Source: Aminobacter sp. HY435
Lineage (GTDB): Bacteria; Pseudomonadota; Alphaproteobacteria; Rhizobiales; Rhizobiaceae
DNA length: 64,000 bases
Reading direction: 5' to 3'
Assembly: GCF_027568395.1 (NCBI RefSeq)
Contig: NZ_JANKZL010000006.1
Location: forward strand, 124,001-188,000
Positions 22,368-31,236 of the stretch are shown here, in pieces (position 1 is the first letter of the stretch; each line of letters begins with the position of its first letter). Below the pieces are notes generated by a model. It was not told the DNA's origin and made no database searches. It worked only from the letters and a program-made list of their open reading frames with translations. Both the position numbers and the translations under genes were made by a program.

Positions 22368-24908
22368 ATGTCCATGAACGCTCCATTCACCCCGCCCGCT
22401 GCGCCGGCAGGCACCACAAGGCAAAGCTTCCCGATCGAAGGCATGACCTGCGCTTCCTGCGTGCGCCGCGTCGAGGTCGCCATCTCGAAGGTACCGGGCG
22501 TGACCGCGGCGGCCGTCAACCTCGCCACCGAAAGCGCCGACGTGAGCTTCGGCGGCGAGATCAACTCGGACGGCGTCATCGCGGCCATCCGCAACGCCGG
22601 CTACGACGTGCCGGTCGAGACGATCGAAGTCGAGATCGAAGGCATGACCTGCGCCTCCTGCGTGCGCCGTGTCGAAAAGGCCATCGCTGCAGTGCCCGGA
22701 GTGAAGTCCGCTTCGGTCAATCTCGCCACCGAGCGCGCCACCATCGAGACGCTGGGCGGCACCGCGCGCTCGGCCATCGACGCCGCTATCCGCAAGGCCG
22801 GTTACGAGCCGCGTCGCGTCGAGCAGGCAACCGCTGCCGTCGCCGACAGCCGCGAGGACGCACGCAACCGCGAATTCTCCCGCCTGAAGCGCGACTTCGC
22901 CATCGCCGCCACGCTCACCCTGCCGATCTTCGTGCTCGAGATGGGCTCGCATGCCATCCCGGCGCTGCACCACTGGCTGATGATGAACATCAGCAATCAG
23001 ACGCTCTACCTCGCCTTCTTCGTGCTGGCGACCATCGTCCAGTTCGGCCCCGGCCTGCGCTTCTACAGGAAGGGCGTGCCGGCGCTGCTGCGGCTTGCGC
23101 CCGACATGAACTCGCTGGTCGTGCTCGGCTCCACCGCTGCCTGGGCCTATTCGGTTGTGGCCACCTTCGCGCCCGGCGTGCTGCCGGCGGGCACGGCCAA
23201 CGTCTACTACGAGGCGTCGGCCGTCATCGTCACGCTGATCCTGCTCGGCCGCGTGCTCGAGGCCAAGGCCAAGGGCCGCACCTCCGAGGCGATCAAGCGC
23301 CTGATGGGCCTGCAGGCCAAGTCGGCACGCGTCGAGCGCAACGGCACCTTCGTCGATGTTCCGCTCGATGAGGTGGTCTCCGGCGATGTCGTCCAGGTGC
23401 GCCCCGGCGACAAGGTTCCGGTCGACGGCATCGTGCTTTCAGGCTCGTCTTTCGTCGACGAATCCATGATCTCGGGCGAACCCATTCCCGTCAGCAAGGG
23501 CGAGGGCGCGGAGGTCGTCGGCGGCACCATCAACAAGACCGGCAGTTTCACCTACCGCGCCACCAAGGTTGGTGCCGACACGCTGCTGGCCCAGATCATC
23601 CGCATGGTCGAAACAGCCCAGGGCTCCAAGCTGCCGATCCAGGCAATGGTCGACAAGGTCACGTCCTGGTTCGTGCCTGCCGTCATGGCAGCCGCCGCAC
23701 TGACCTTCCTGGTCTGGCTGCTCTTCGGGCCCGAACCGGCTGCCACCTTCGCGCTGGTCAATGCCGTTGCCGTGCTGATCATCGCCTGCCCGTGTGCCAT
23801 GGGCCTTGCCACCCCGACCTCGATCATGGTCGGCACCGGCCGCGCTGCCGAACTCGGCGTGCTGTTCCGCAACGGCGAGGCGCTGCAGTCGCTGAAGTCG
23901 ACCGAGGTCGTCGCGCTCGACAAGACCGGCACCCTCACTGCGGGCAGGCCCGTCATGACCGACCTGGACGTCGCGACAGGCTTTGACCGGGCCAAGGTGC
24001 TGGCGCTCGTGGCAGCCGTTGAGGCCCAGTCCGAGCACCCGGTCGCCGCGGCAATCGTAGCTGCTGCCAAGGAAGAAGGTCTCGCTTTGGCCGAGGTCGG
24101 TTCCTTCGAGGCGGTGCCCGGCTTCGGTGTCAGCGCCAGCGTCGGCACGCACAACGTCGCCGTCGGCGCTGACCGCTACATGGCCAAGCTCGGCATCTCG
24201 GTGCAGGACTTCGCCGAGACGGCGGTCCGCATGGGGCTGAAGGCCAAGACCCCGCTCTATGCGGCGGTCGACGGCAAGCTGGCAGCAGTCATCGCGGTCT
24301 CCGACCCGATCAAGCCGACGACGCCGCAGGCCATTCGTGCCCTGCACGACATGGGCCTGAAGGTCGCGATGATAACCGGCGACAACCGCCGCACCGCCGA
24401 AGCCATCGCCGCCCAGCTCGGGATCGACGAGGTCGTCGCCGAAGTGCTGCCCGACGGCAAGGTCGACGCCATCAAGCGCCTGCGTGCCGGCGGCCGCGCG
24501 GTGGCCTTCGTCGGCGACGGCATCAACGACGCGCCAGCCTTGGCCGAGGCGGAGGTCGGCATCGCCATCGGCACCGGCACCGACGTCGCCATCGAAAGTG
24601 CCGACGTGGTGCTGATGTCGGGTGACCTGCTCGGCGTCACCAACGCGATCGCGCTGTCCAAGGCCACCATCGCCAACATCCGGCAGAACCTGTTCTGGGC
24701 CTTCGCCTACAACGCCGCCCTCATTCCGGTCGCGGCGGGCGTGCTCTACCCGGTCAGCGGCACGCTTTTGTCGCCGATGCTGGCGGCGGGTGCGATGGCG
24801 ATGTCGAGCGTGTTCGTGCTCGGCAATGCGATGCGGCTGAAGCGCTTCAAGGCTCCAGCCCGCGCGACGGCCGCATCCGGCGCCCCGTCGCTCGCGCCCG
24901 CCGAGTGA
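22368..24908 (+). CDS. copA: Cu(I)-exporting P1B-type ATPase CopA
   Basis: CopA pumps Cu(I) out of the cytoplasm using ATP. The 846-residue protein has two N-terminal HMA domains (MTCASC at C28/C31 and C95/C98), eight predicted membrane helices, the intramembrane CPC motif at residues 474-476, the phosphorylated DKTGT at D518, and GDGINDAP in the hinge. Length and domain order are normal for a two-HMA CopA. The start at 22368 is followed by a second ATG two codons later; either is possible. A CueR-type promoter precedes it, and the chaperone gene is divergent. Confidence 0.97.
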   Translation: MSMNAPFTPPAAPAGTTRQSFPIEGMTCASCVRRVEVAISKVPGVTAAAVNLATESADVSFGGEINSDGVIAAIRNAGYDVPVETIEVEIEGMTCASCVRRVEKAIAAVPGVKSASVNLATERATIETLGGTARSAIDAAIRKAGYEPRRVEQATAAVADSREDARNREFSRLKRDFAIAATLTLPIFVLEMGSHAIPALHHWLMMNISNQTLYLAFFVLATIVQFGPGLRFYRKGVPALLRLAPDMNSLVVLGSTAAWAYSVVATFAPGVLPAGTANVYYEASAVIVTLILLGRVLEAKAKGRTSEAIKRLMGLQAKSARVERNGTFVDVPLDEVVSGDVVQVRPGDKVPVDGIVLSGSSFVDESMISGEPIPVSKGEGAEVVGGTINKTGSFTYRATKVGADTLLAQIIRMVETAQGSKLPIQAMVDKVTSWFVPAVMAAAALTFLVWLLFGPEPAATFALVNAVAVLIIACPCAMGLATPTSIMVGTGRAAELGVLFRNGEALQSLKSTEVVALDKTGTLTAGRPVMTDLDVATGFDRAKVLALVAAVEAQSEHPVAAAIVAAAKEEGLALAEVGSFEAVPGFGVSASVGTHNVAVGADRYMAKLGISVQDFAETAVRMGLKAKTPLYAAVDGKLAAVIAVSDPIKPTTPQAIRALHDMGLKVAMITGDNRRTAEAIAAQLGIDEVVAEVLPDGKVDAIKRLRAGGRAVAFVGDGINDAPALAEAEVGIAIGTGTDVAIESADVVLMSGDLLGVTNAIALSKATIANIRQNLFWAFAYNAALIPVAAGVLYPVSGTLLSPMLAAGAMAMSSVFVLGNAMRLKRFKAPARATAASGAPSLAPAE

Positions 24909-24914
24909 CGTTTC

Positions 24915-24938
24915 CGGCCCGTCGTCTCAGGCGGGCCG
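24915..24938 (+). terminator. Hairpin after copA
   Basis: CGGCCCG (24915-24921) and CGGGCCG (24932-24938) form a 7-bp stem just after the copA stop. There is no T-run, so it may be an mRNA-stabilising stem or partial terminator. Confidence 0.45.
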
Positions 24939-24981
24939 CTCCTGCCTTCGACATCAAATCTCCTCATCACGCGAGGCCACC

Positions 24982-25245
24982 ATGCCGCACGCTCCCTGGA
25001 TCGAGATCTATACCACGCCCACCTGCCCCGACTGCCTGGCGCTGAAGCGCTGGCTGAACGCCCAGAACCTGCCTTTCGTCGAGCATGACCTGCGCGACCC
25101 GGCAATCGCCGACGAGGCCAAGCGCCGCACCGGCGTCCGCGTCGCGCCCATCACCATCATCGACGGCAAGCATGTCTTCTTCGGCACCTTCCCGACCCAG
25201 CGCGCCGAGATCGAGGCGCTACTCGACCTGACAAGGGCGGCCTGA
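24982..25245 (+). CDS. Glutaredoxin family protein
   Basis: The 87-residue protein is a small thioredoxin-fold glutaredoxin with an active-site CPDC near residues 13-16 (YTTPTCPDC), the cis-proline region VRVAPITIIDG and a C-terminal helix. It is cytoplasmic. It lies between copA and a ferredoxin reductase gene, two bases before the latter, so the two are cotranscribed. Its likely job is thiol redox or Cu(I)/glutathione handling in the copper response; that role is inferred from position. Confidence 0.88.
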   Translation: MPHAPWIEIYTTPTCPDCLALKRWLNAQNLPFVEHDLRDPAIADEAKRRTGVRVAPITIIDGKHVFFGTFPTQRAEIEALLDLTRAA

Positions 25246-25247
25246 CC

Positions 25248-26261
25248 ATGACCTACCTGACCCTGCCCCAACCGGGCCGCCGCATCCAGGTCGGCGATAG
25301 CAAGACGATCCTGCAGGCGGCTCTCGACGCCGGCATCGCCTACCCTCACAGCTGCCGCTCGGGTCGCTGCGGCGCCTGCAAGTCGCGCCTGATTTCCGGA
25401 CACGTCGAGCTGGGCAAGCACTCGCCCTTTGCGCTCTCCGAACAGGAGCGCGCCGACGGCTTCATCCTCGCCTGCCGCGCGGTGCCCAGCGACGACGTCG
25501 CCGTCGAATGGCTCGACGAGACTTTCGACGCAGAGCCAGCCCTCGCACAGGATGCAAAGGTCGTCGCCATCGACCGCATGACGCACGACATCCTTGCGAT
25601 CCGCCTCGCCCTTGCCGACCGTGCGGCTTTCCCCTTCGCAGCGGGCCAGTATCTGTCGCTGACCATGCCAGGTGCGCTGGCCCGCAACTATTCGATGGCC
25701 AACCGGCCCGACGAGGAGCTTGTCGAGTTGCACGTCAGGGCCGTGCCCGGTGGCCTCACCAGCGGCCGCATCCATGCGTCGCTTGCGACCGGCGACAAGG
25801 TCAGGATCGAGGGCCCATCAGGCTCGGCCTATCTGCGCGAGGCGCACGCCGGCCCGATCGTCGCTATTGCCGGCGGCAGCGGCCTCGCGCCAATCAAGTC
25901 CATCGTCGAGACGGCGCTGCATGCTGATATGACCCAGCCGATCCGTGTTTATTTCGGCGCCCGCGCCGAGCGCGATCTCTATCTGGTCGAGCACTTCCGC
26001 GCGCTGGAACAGACGTTCGCCAACCTGACATTCATTCCGGTTCTGTCGGAGACCGCGTCCGATGGCTGGCGCAGTGGCTTCGTCTCCGACGCGCTGGCCG
26101 GGGATCACCACGACCTCGCCGGTGCCAAGGCCTATGTCGCCGGCCCTCCGGCCATGGTCGATGCTGCCATGGCCGTTCTCGGCGGGCTTGGCGTGCCGCC
26201 TGATGACATCGACGCCGACGTCTTCTTCACGCCTGAGGAAAGCAACGACAACGCCGCTTGA
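25248..26261 (+). CDS. 2Fe-2S ferredoxin/flavin reductase fusion protein
   Basis: This 337-residue protein joins an N-terminal plant-type 2Fe-2S ferredoxin (about residues 1-90, cluster motif CRSGRCGAC plus a later Cys in FILACR) to a ferredoxin-NADP reductase-type module: FAD domain with ARNYSMAN and GGLTSGRIH, then NAD(P) domain with AGGSGLAPIKS and a C-terminal FFTPEE. This layout matches the electron-transfer components of oxygenases (CDP-6-deoxy-glucose reductase/phenol hydroxylase P5 types). No oxygenase is encoded nearby. Lying after glutaredoxin and before a multicopper oxidase, it may supply reducing power during copper stress. That function is unproven. Confidence 0.88.
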   Translation: MTYLTLPQPGRRIQVGDSKTILQAALDAGIAYPHSCRSGRCGACKSRLISGHVELGKHSPFALSEQERADGFILACRAVPSDDVAVEWLDETFDAEPALAQDAKVVAIDRMTHDILAIRLALADRAAFPFAAGQYLSLTMPGALARNYSMANRPDEELVELHVRAVPGGLTSGRIHASLATGDKVRIEGPSGSAYLREAHAGPIVAIAGGSGLAPIKSIVETALHADMTQPIRVYFGARAERDLYLVEHFRALEQTFANLTFIPVLSETASDGWRSGFVSDALAGDHHDLAGAKAYVAGPPAMVDAAMAVLGGLGVPPDDIDADVFFTPEESNDNAA

Positions 26262-26292
26262 CCAGAACAGGTCGAGTACCCATTGATAGGAC

Positions 26293-26736
26293 ATGCATTC
26301 GATGCGTCACATCACAGACACGCCCAAAGCTCTCCGCGCCACCAGGCCCGGGCAGGTCCGTGCGCGCGTTGCCGTTATGGACGACGGCAGGGCCAAGGCG
26401 TTCAAGATCCTGCGGCTGATGTTGCCGCTGGCACTGCTGTTCTTCCTCGCGCTCGGCCAGGCGGCATCCGCCCATCAGGCCGGCAGCCAGCACGAGCCAC
26501 ACGCCGTCCACACCATATCGCATCACGCCAAGGCTGGCATTGCCTGCTGTGGCGGCCTCTCGCAGGACGGGAAGGCTTGCCTGGCGCAATGTCTTGCCTC
26601 GTGCAGCTATTGCGCGCCGTTGCCGCTGCCGACGGCCTTCCCCGACCTGGCGACCTTCTCGCCGGCTCCCGCCAGGACCGAGCCGCTTTACGGCGCGATT
26701 GCCTCGCCGCATCTCAGGCCTCCATCCCTCTCCTGA
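26293..26736 (+). CDS. Cys/His-rich exported protein of the copper locus
   Basis: I do not recognise a named family. The 147-residue product has a charged N-terminus, one hydrophobic segment (about residues 44-62) that could be an uncleaved anchor or signal peptide ending ASA, then a periplasmic part rich in potential metal ligands: HQAGSQHEPHAVH, ISHH, CC, and a CLAQCLASCSYC cluster. The C-terminus is Pro-rich. A second ATG at 26302 gives better spacing to AGG. It sits just before the multicopper oxidase gene, and periplasmic copper binding is a reasonable guess. Confidence 0.65.
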   Translation: MHSMRHITDTPKALRATRPGQVRARVAVMDDGRAKAFKILRLMLPLALLFFLALGQAASAHQAGSQHEPHAVHTISHHAKAGIACCGGLSQDGKACLAQCLASCSYCAPLPLPTAFPDLATFSPAPARTEPLYGAIASPHLRPPSLS

Positions 26737-26806
26737 ACTGACGCGTCTCGACGCGTACGCCACGGCCTTTCCGCGCCGGGAGACAATCAGTTTTGGAGAC
26801 AATGAC

Positions 26807-28291
26807 ATGAATACCCTTTCACGCCGCGGCTTCCTCGCGGCATCGGCGGCAACGCTTTCGGCTGCCATCGTCCCGTCCCTTCTCCTGCCGGCGCGCCCGG
26901 CCCGCGCCGAAGGCCACAAGGTCATCACGGCCGGCAAGCGCGTCATCGAGGTCAAGGGCAAGGCGGCCAATGTCTTCGGCCTGCATCAGGCTGACGGCAG
27001 CTCCGGCCTCGTCATGAACGCCGGCGAGAACTTCCGCGTCAGGCTGAAGAACCTCATCGGCGAGCCGACCGCCATCCACTGGCACGGCCTCACCCCGCCA
27101 TGGCAGCAGGACGGCGTCGCCGGCATCTCGCAGGATCCGATCCCCGACGGCGGCAGCCACGACTACGATTTCCCCGTCGCCCGTCCCGGCACCTTCTGGA
27201 TGCATTCGCATTTCGGCCTGCAGGAGCAGCTGCTGCTCGCAGCCCCGCTGATCGTGCGCGACCCGGCCGAGGCCGGCCAGGACGTGCAGGAGGTGGTGGT
27301 GCTGTTTCACGACTTCACCTTCCGCGATCCGCAGGAAATCCTCGCCGAACTCAAGGCCGGCGGCCATGACATGAGCGCCATGGCGCCAGCGCCTGCAGCG
27401 AGCGGCGGCCATGAAGGCCACAACATGCCAGGCATGGCGATGGGTGGCGGACAAATGGGCGGCATGCAGATGGGCGGCATGTCCCACCTGCAGGACGTGC
27501 AGTACGACGCCCTGCTTGCCAACGACCGCACCCTCGACGACCCCGAAGTGTTCGCCGTCGAGCCGGGTGCCCGTGTCCGCCTGCGCCTCATCAACGGTGC
27601 CGCCTCGACCAACATGTGGCTCGATCTCGGCAAGCTTCACGGCAAGCTGATCGCGGTCGACGGCATGCCGGTCGAGCCGGTTCAGGGCACGCGCTTCGAG
27701 TTCGCCGTGGCCCAGCGCCTCGACATCCTGCTCGAACTGCCGAAGGAGGCTTCGGCCTGGCCGGTGTTTGCGGTGCAGGAAGGCGGCCGCAGGCGCACGG
27801 GCATAGTCCTCGCTGCCAAGGGCGCATCGGTCGGCAAGCTCGCTGGCATGGCCGACGAAGACTTCGCCGCCGTCGGCGTCGAACTAGAGCAGAAGCTGCG
27901 CGCGGCCAGCCCGCTGGTCGACAAGGCCGTCACGCGCCAGCACACCATGATGCTGGGCGAAGGCCCCAACTATGCCTGGACGCTCGACGGCGCCATGCAC
28001 GGCCAGGACAAGCCGCTGGCAGTGACAGGCGGCGATCGCTTCGAACTCACCTTCATGAACCACACCACCATGTCGCACCCGATGCACCTGCACGGCCACT
28101 CCTTCCAGGTCGTGGCCGTCAACGGCAAGCGCTTCGCCGGCGCGATGCGCGACACGGTGCTGGTGCCGGCCGAGATGGGCATGGTGACCATCGCCTTCGA
28201 CGCTGACAATGCCGGCAAATGGGCGCTGCACTGCCACCATCTCTACCACATGGCCGGCGGCATGATGACCTCGATGGCCTATGACGATTGA
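26807..28291 (+). CDS. Periplasmic multicopper oxidase (CueO/CopA-oxidase type)
   Basis: The 494-residue enzyme likely oxidises Cu(I) to less toxic Cu(II) in the periplasm. It has a Tat signal (SRRGFLAASAA), and the four copper-binding blocks: HWHG, HSHFG, HPMHLHGH near residue 425 and HCHHLYHMAGGM at the C-terminus, where the T1 ligands lie. A Met/His-rich insert (about 185-225, with repeated GGM/MGG and HNMPGMAM) is like the methionine-rich regions of copper-resistance oxidases. The ATG at 26807 begins the Tat peptide; upstream frame is not coding. It is followed by a palindromic repeat and cueR. Confidence 0.93.
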   Translation: MNTLSRRGFLAASAATLSAAIVPSLLLPARPARAEGHKVITAGKRVIEVKGKAANVFGLHQADGSSGLVMNAGENFRVRLKNLIGEPTAIHWHGLTPPWQQDGVAGISQDPIPDGGSHDYDFPVARPGTFWMHSHFGLQEQLLLAAPLIVRDPAEAGQDVQEVVVLFHDFTFRDPQEILAELKAGGHDMSAMAPAPAASGGHEGHNMPGMAMGGGQMGGMQMGGMSHLQDVQYDALLANDRTLDDPEVFAVEPGARVRLRLINGAASTNMWLDLGKLHGKLIAVDGMPVEPVQGTRFEFAVAQRLDILLELPKEASAWPVFAVQEGGRRRTGIVLAAKGASVGKLAGMADEDFAAVGVELEQKLRAASPLVDKAVTRQHTMMLGEGPNYAWTLDGAMHGQDKPLAVTGGDRFELTFMNHTTMSHPMHLHGHSFQVVAVNGKRFAGAMRDTVLVPAEMGMVTIAFDADNAGKWALHCHHLYHMAGGMMTSMAYDD

Positions 28292-28297
28292 GCCCGA

Positions 28298-28342
28298 GCA
28301 TGATCCCGAAAAGTGAAAGCCGGTTTTCGGAAAAGATCATGC
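28298..28342. repeat. 45-bp rhizobial-type palindromic repeat
   Basis: GCATGATC at 28298-28305 and GATCATGC at 28335-28342 bracket an inner CCGAAAA/TTTTCGG dyad. This layout recurs as a dispersed repeat in many rhizobial genomes, from memory. It lies just after the multicopper oxidase stop. Confidence 0.7.
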
Positions 28343-28403
28343 ACCAGCCAAATAGCGGGCCGGCGCTTCCTGCACCGGCCTGCATCACGATTTCGCCAGC
28401 CCC

Positions 28404-28434
28404 TTGAACTTCCAGTTACTGGAAGCTTTATATG
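28404..28434 (+). promoter_or_regulatory. CueR-type promoter of cueR
   Basis: TTGAAC (28404-28409) and TATATG (28429-28434) are separated by 19 bases. The spacer holds the perfect dyad CTTCCAGTTACTGGAAG (28409-28425). The site lies 28 bases before the regulator gene, suggesting autoregulation. Confidence 0.88.
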
Positions 28435-28461
28435 ACACTCAAGTTGATCGAGGAGTGACAG

Positions 28462-28860
28462 ATGAACATTGGTACCGCTTCGGAAAAGTCGGGCCTGCCG
28501 GCCAAGACCATCCGTTACTACGAAGACATCGGTCTGTTGCGCCCCGACCGCGCCGACAACGGCTATCGCGACTACTCCATGTCCGACGTGCATCGCCTGC
28601 GCTTCCTGCAGCGTTCGCGCAGCCTTGGCTTTTCGGTCGAGGAATGTCGCCAGCTGCTGTCGCTCTACGGCGACAAGGAACGCGAGAGTGCTGACGTCAA
28701 GGCCCTCGCCGAGACCAAGCTTGCCGAGATCGACCGCAAGCTCGCCGAGCTGACCGAGCTGCGCAACACGCTGCGCCACCTCGTGCACAATTGCCATGGC
28801 GACAACCGGCCCGACTGCCCGATCATCGACGGCCTGTCCGGCCGCTTGCAGACCCAGTAG
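28462..28860 (+). CDS. cueR: Copper-responsive MerR-family regulator CueR
   Basis: This 132-residue activator has the N-terminal MerR winged helix (TIRYYEDIGLL, NGYRDYS), a long dimerisation helix, and the C-terminal metal-binding loop with C111 and C119. The eight-residue spacing and the CPII tail match CueR, which senses Cu(I) with two cysteines. It should activate the three 19-bp-spacer promoters noted here (copZ, copA and its own). Confidence 0.94.
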   Translation: MNIGTASEKSGLPAKTIRYYEDIGLLRPDRADNGYRDYSMSDVHRLRFLQRSRSLGFSVEECRQLLSLYGDKERESADVKALAETKLAEIDRKLAELTELRNTLRHLVHNCHGDNRPDCPIIDGLSGRLQTQ

Positions 28861-28877
28861 CCGGCGAACGCTTTCCC

Positions 28878-29318
28878 ATGACAAGCCTCGCCGCCTATGG
28901 CGGCCTCTTCGTCGCGGCCTTCGCCGCCGCGACGCTGTTGCCCGCCCAGTCCGAGGCCCTGCTTGCCGGGCTCGTCATCAACGGCGGCTATTCACTTGCC
29001 CTGCTGATTGCGGTTGCCACCCTTGGCAACGTTCTGGGCTCGCTGGTCAACTGGCTGCTCGGCCGCCAGGTCGAGCGCTTCAGGGACCGGCGCTGGTTCC
29101 CGGTCGGCCCGGCTGCACTCGCCCGTGCGGAAAACTGGTACCGGCGCTATGGCCGCTGGTCGCTGCTGTTGTCCTGGGTGCCCATCATCGGCGACCCGCT
29201 GACGCTCATCGCCGGCACGTTGAAAGAGCCGCTGTGGAGCTTTCTGGCACTGGTCGGCATCGCCAAACTGACACGCTATCTGGCGGTGGCGGCGGCAGCG
29301 CAGGGGTTTGTTTCGTGA
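28878..29318 (+). CDS. YqaA/DedA-like membrane protein
   Basis: The 146-residue inner-membrane protein has about four hydrophobic segments and the YqaA-type stretch ATLGNVLGSLVNWLLGR with a later FPVGPAALARAENWYRRYG and WVPIIGDPLTLIAG. This is the VTT/SNARE-associated fold, thought to act in lipid or small-molecule transport. The ATG at 28878 lies 17 bases after the cueR stop, so it may be cotranscribed with cueR, though nothing in it suggests copper binding. Confidence 0.85.
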   Translation: MTSLAAYGGLFVAAFAAATLLPAQSEALLAGLVINGGYSLALLIAVATLGNVLGSLVNWLLGRQVERFRDRRWFPVGPAALARAENWYRRYGRWSLLLSWVPIIGDPLTLIAGTLKEPLWSFLALVGIAKLTRYLAVAAAAQGFVS

Positions 29319-29390
29319 GGGATTGCGGGTGGCGCGCGAGCGACTATCCGCTGGGAACGCCGCCAAGGAGCCCAGCAAGTCACGACCCTT

Positions 29391-29603
29391 CACGGCATGG
29401 ATTCCCGCCACTCTCCGCTCGTTTCACTCGCTCACGAGGTCGAGAATGACGAGCTGTAGAGGCGCGCCTGTTCCAACTTTTGACGCCTTCCAATGAGCCG
29501 TCGTCCGGCCCGGCGCTCTCCTGATGGACGGCCTAAGCTCTCCGTCATTCCCGACCTCGTGAGCGAGTGAAACGAGCGGAGAGTGTCGGGAATCCATGCC
29601 GTG
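29391..29603. repeat. 61-bp inverted repeat pair
   Basis: 29391-29451 and 29543-29603 are almost perfect reverse complements (about 2 mismatches in 61), containing GGATTCCCG, CTCCGCTCGTTTCACTCG and CTCACGAGGTCG. The arms are separated by 91 bases. Confidence 0.9.
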
Positions 29604-29659
29604 ACATCGATGGAGCCACGGCCGGTGCAGAACATGGCCCCGCACATTCGATGGCCGCT

Positions 29660-29817
29660 AGGTCGTGCGTCCTTCGACAAGCTCAGGATGAGGACCGTGG
29701 GCGCAATCGCAGCTTCTTGCAACTTGGCCATTTGGAAACCGGGCTTCAAACTTCGCGATGTGAAGGCCGGCGGCGCCAGCGCGCCTCATCCTGAGCTTGT
29801 CGAAGGACGCACGACCT
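29660..29817. repeat. 34-bp perfect inverted repeat pair
   Basis: 29660-29693 (AGGTCGTGCGTCCTTCGACA...) and 29784-29817 are perfect reverse complements of each other, with 90 bases between them. The core TTCGACAAGCTCAGGATGAG is a dispersed motif in many alphaproteobacterial genomes, from memory. Confidence 0.9.
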
Positions 29818-29822
29818 GGCAG

Positions 29823-29905
29823 CCCCTTACCCCGTAAGGACGGGGTAAGGGAGGCGTCAGCGTTGCGGCCCGCCTCCTTCTCCCCGTCCTTACGGGGAGA
29901 AGGTC
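29823..29905. repeat. Paired GC-rich palindromes (family C)
   Basis: CCTTACCCCGT-AAGG-ACGGGGTAAGG at about 29824-29850 and CCTTCTCCCCGT-CCTT-ACGGGGAGAAGG at 29876-29903 are each palindromic, and also pair partly with one another. Confidence 0.8.
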
Positions 29906-29939
29906 CGGCAGGGGTTGAGGGGCAGCCCAAGCATCCCGA

Positions 29940-31016
29940 TCACGCCCTGATCAGCACCGGCCCGCGCGCGGCAAACCCAATCCCGACGTCCTGCCCCGGC
30001 ACGAACGGCGCATCGACATCCGGCGACACCGCAAAGACCTCGCCGAACTCGGTGCCGACCATGAATTCGAGGTCGGAGCCGACATAGGTCACCTTGTCGA
30101 GGCGCCCGGGAATCGTACCCGCCGCCCCAGCCGGCTTGATCTCGATGCGGCTGGGCCGCACGGCAAGCTTTGCCGCCCCCGGCATCATGCCGCGTGCATC
30201 GAGCTTCGTTTCGAGGCCGCCCAGCCGCACGCTTGCCAGTCCGCCCTCGACCGACGCGATCTCGCAGTCGAAGATGTTGGCCTCGCCGATGAAGTCGGCG
30301 ACGAAGGCGTCCGCCGGTGCGTCGTAGAGTTCGCGCGGCGTGCCGTCCTGGGCGATGACTGCGTTGTTCATCACGATGATGCGGTCGGAGACGGCCAGCG
30401 CCTCCTCCTGGTCGTGGGTGACATAGACCACCGTCAGCCCGAGCTTGGTCTGGATGTCGCGGATTTCCTCGCGCACACGGCGCCTCAGCTTGGCGTCGAG
30501 ATTGGACAGCGGCTCGTCGAACAAAAGCACCTGCGGCTCAAGCACCAGCGCGCGGGCAACGGCGACACGTTGCTGCTGGCCGCCCGACAGCTCGCTCGGC
30601 AGCCGGCTGCCATAGCCGCCAAGACCGACGAGCTCGAGCCCTGCCCGCGCCCGGTCGGCTGTCTCCTTCTTGGCAAAACCCGAGAACTTCAGCCCGTACT
30701 CGACATTCTCAGTGACCGTCATGTGCGGAAACAGCGCGTAGGACTGGAACACCATCGAAACGTCGCGGTCCGTCGCCGGCAGTGTCGTGACGTCGGCCCC
30801 CCCGATCAGGATCTGTCCGCGCGTCGCCATCTCGAGGCCCGCAATCATCCTGAGCGTCGTGGTCTTGCCGCAGCCGGATGGCCCGAGCAGTGTCACGAGC
30901 TTGCCCGCCTCGACGAACATCGAGACATTGTTCACCGCCGGCGTCGGGCTCTTGCCGTAGACCTTGGTGACGTCGCGAAACTCCACCGAAGCGGCGTTGC
31001 TCTTGATCTCGGCCAT
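29940..31016 (-). CDS. ABC transporter ATP-binding protein (AfuC/FbpC/PotA-like)
   Basis: The 358-residue ATPase has Walker A GPSGCGKTT, signature LSGGQQQR, Walker B LLFDEPLSNLDA and VTHDQEEA, followed by a C-terminal regulatory TOBE domain (about 245-358). It is the last gene of the operon with a fused permease and a binding protein. A family B repeat separates it from the permease. The family includes ferric iron, phosphonate and sugar-phosphate importers. Confidence 0.92.
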   Translation of the reverse strand: MAEIKSNAASVEFRDVTKVYGKSPTPAVNNVSMFVEAGKLVTLLGPSGCGKTTTLRMIAGLEMATRGQILIGGADVTTLPATDRDVSMVFQSYALFPHMTVTENVEYGLKFSGFAKKETADRARAGLELVGLGGYGSRLPSELSGGQQQRVAVARALVLEPQVLLFDEPLSNLDAKLRRRVREEIRDIQTKLGLTVVYVTHDQEEALAVSDRIIVMNNAVIAQDGTPRELYDAPADAFVADFIGEANIFDCEIASVEGGLASVRLGGLETKLDARGMMPGAAKLAVRPSRIEIKPAGAAGTIPGRLDKVTYVGSDLEFMVGTEFGEVFAVSPDVDAPFVPGQDVGIGFAARGPVLIRA

Positions 31017-31050
31017 CAGCGCCTCCTCGATTTCTGTCTGCGTCCCGCAG

Positions 31051-31205
31051 TACCCCTACCCCTAGCCCCTCCCCGCAAGGGGGAGGGGGATTCTTGCGCC
31101 TTGGCTCCAGCGGTCGGTCTTCCCGCTCCCCTGGCTGATTGAAGCAAGGCTGTGCGCCGGCAGCTCCCGTCCCCCTTGTGGGGAGGGGTTAGGGGTGGGG
31201 GTAGG
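31051..31205. repeat. Family B palindromic repeat between permease and ATPase genes
   Basis: Arms 31051-31092 and 31166-31205 are reverse complements, built on CCCCTCCCC-GCAAGGGGGAGGGG. This is the same element as that inside thiD at 5963-6115, with a different central segment. It is intergenic here. Confidence 0.9.
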
Positions 31206-31236
31206 AAGTCCCAAATCGACGGCAGAAGAGCACCCA

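Larger units (their letters stand above)
29319..29939. other. Gene-free stretch made of nested inverted repeats
   Basis: This 621-base gap contains no convincing gene. From about 29391 to 29905 it is a series of inverted repeats, listed separately. It lies between two convergent genes, where bidirectional termination would be useful. Confidence 0.8.

Noticed and set aside
29391-29905. CRISPR array
   Set aside because: Repeats are inverted, of differing lengths and not regularly spaced; no cas gene.
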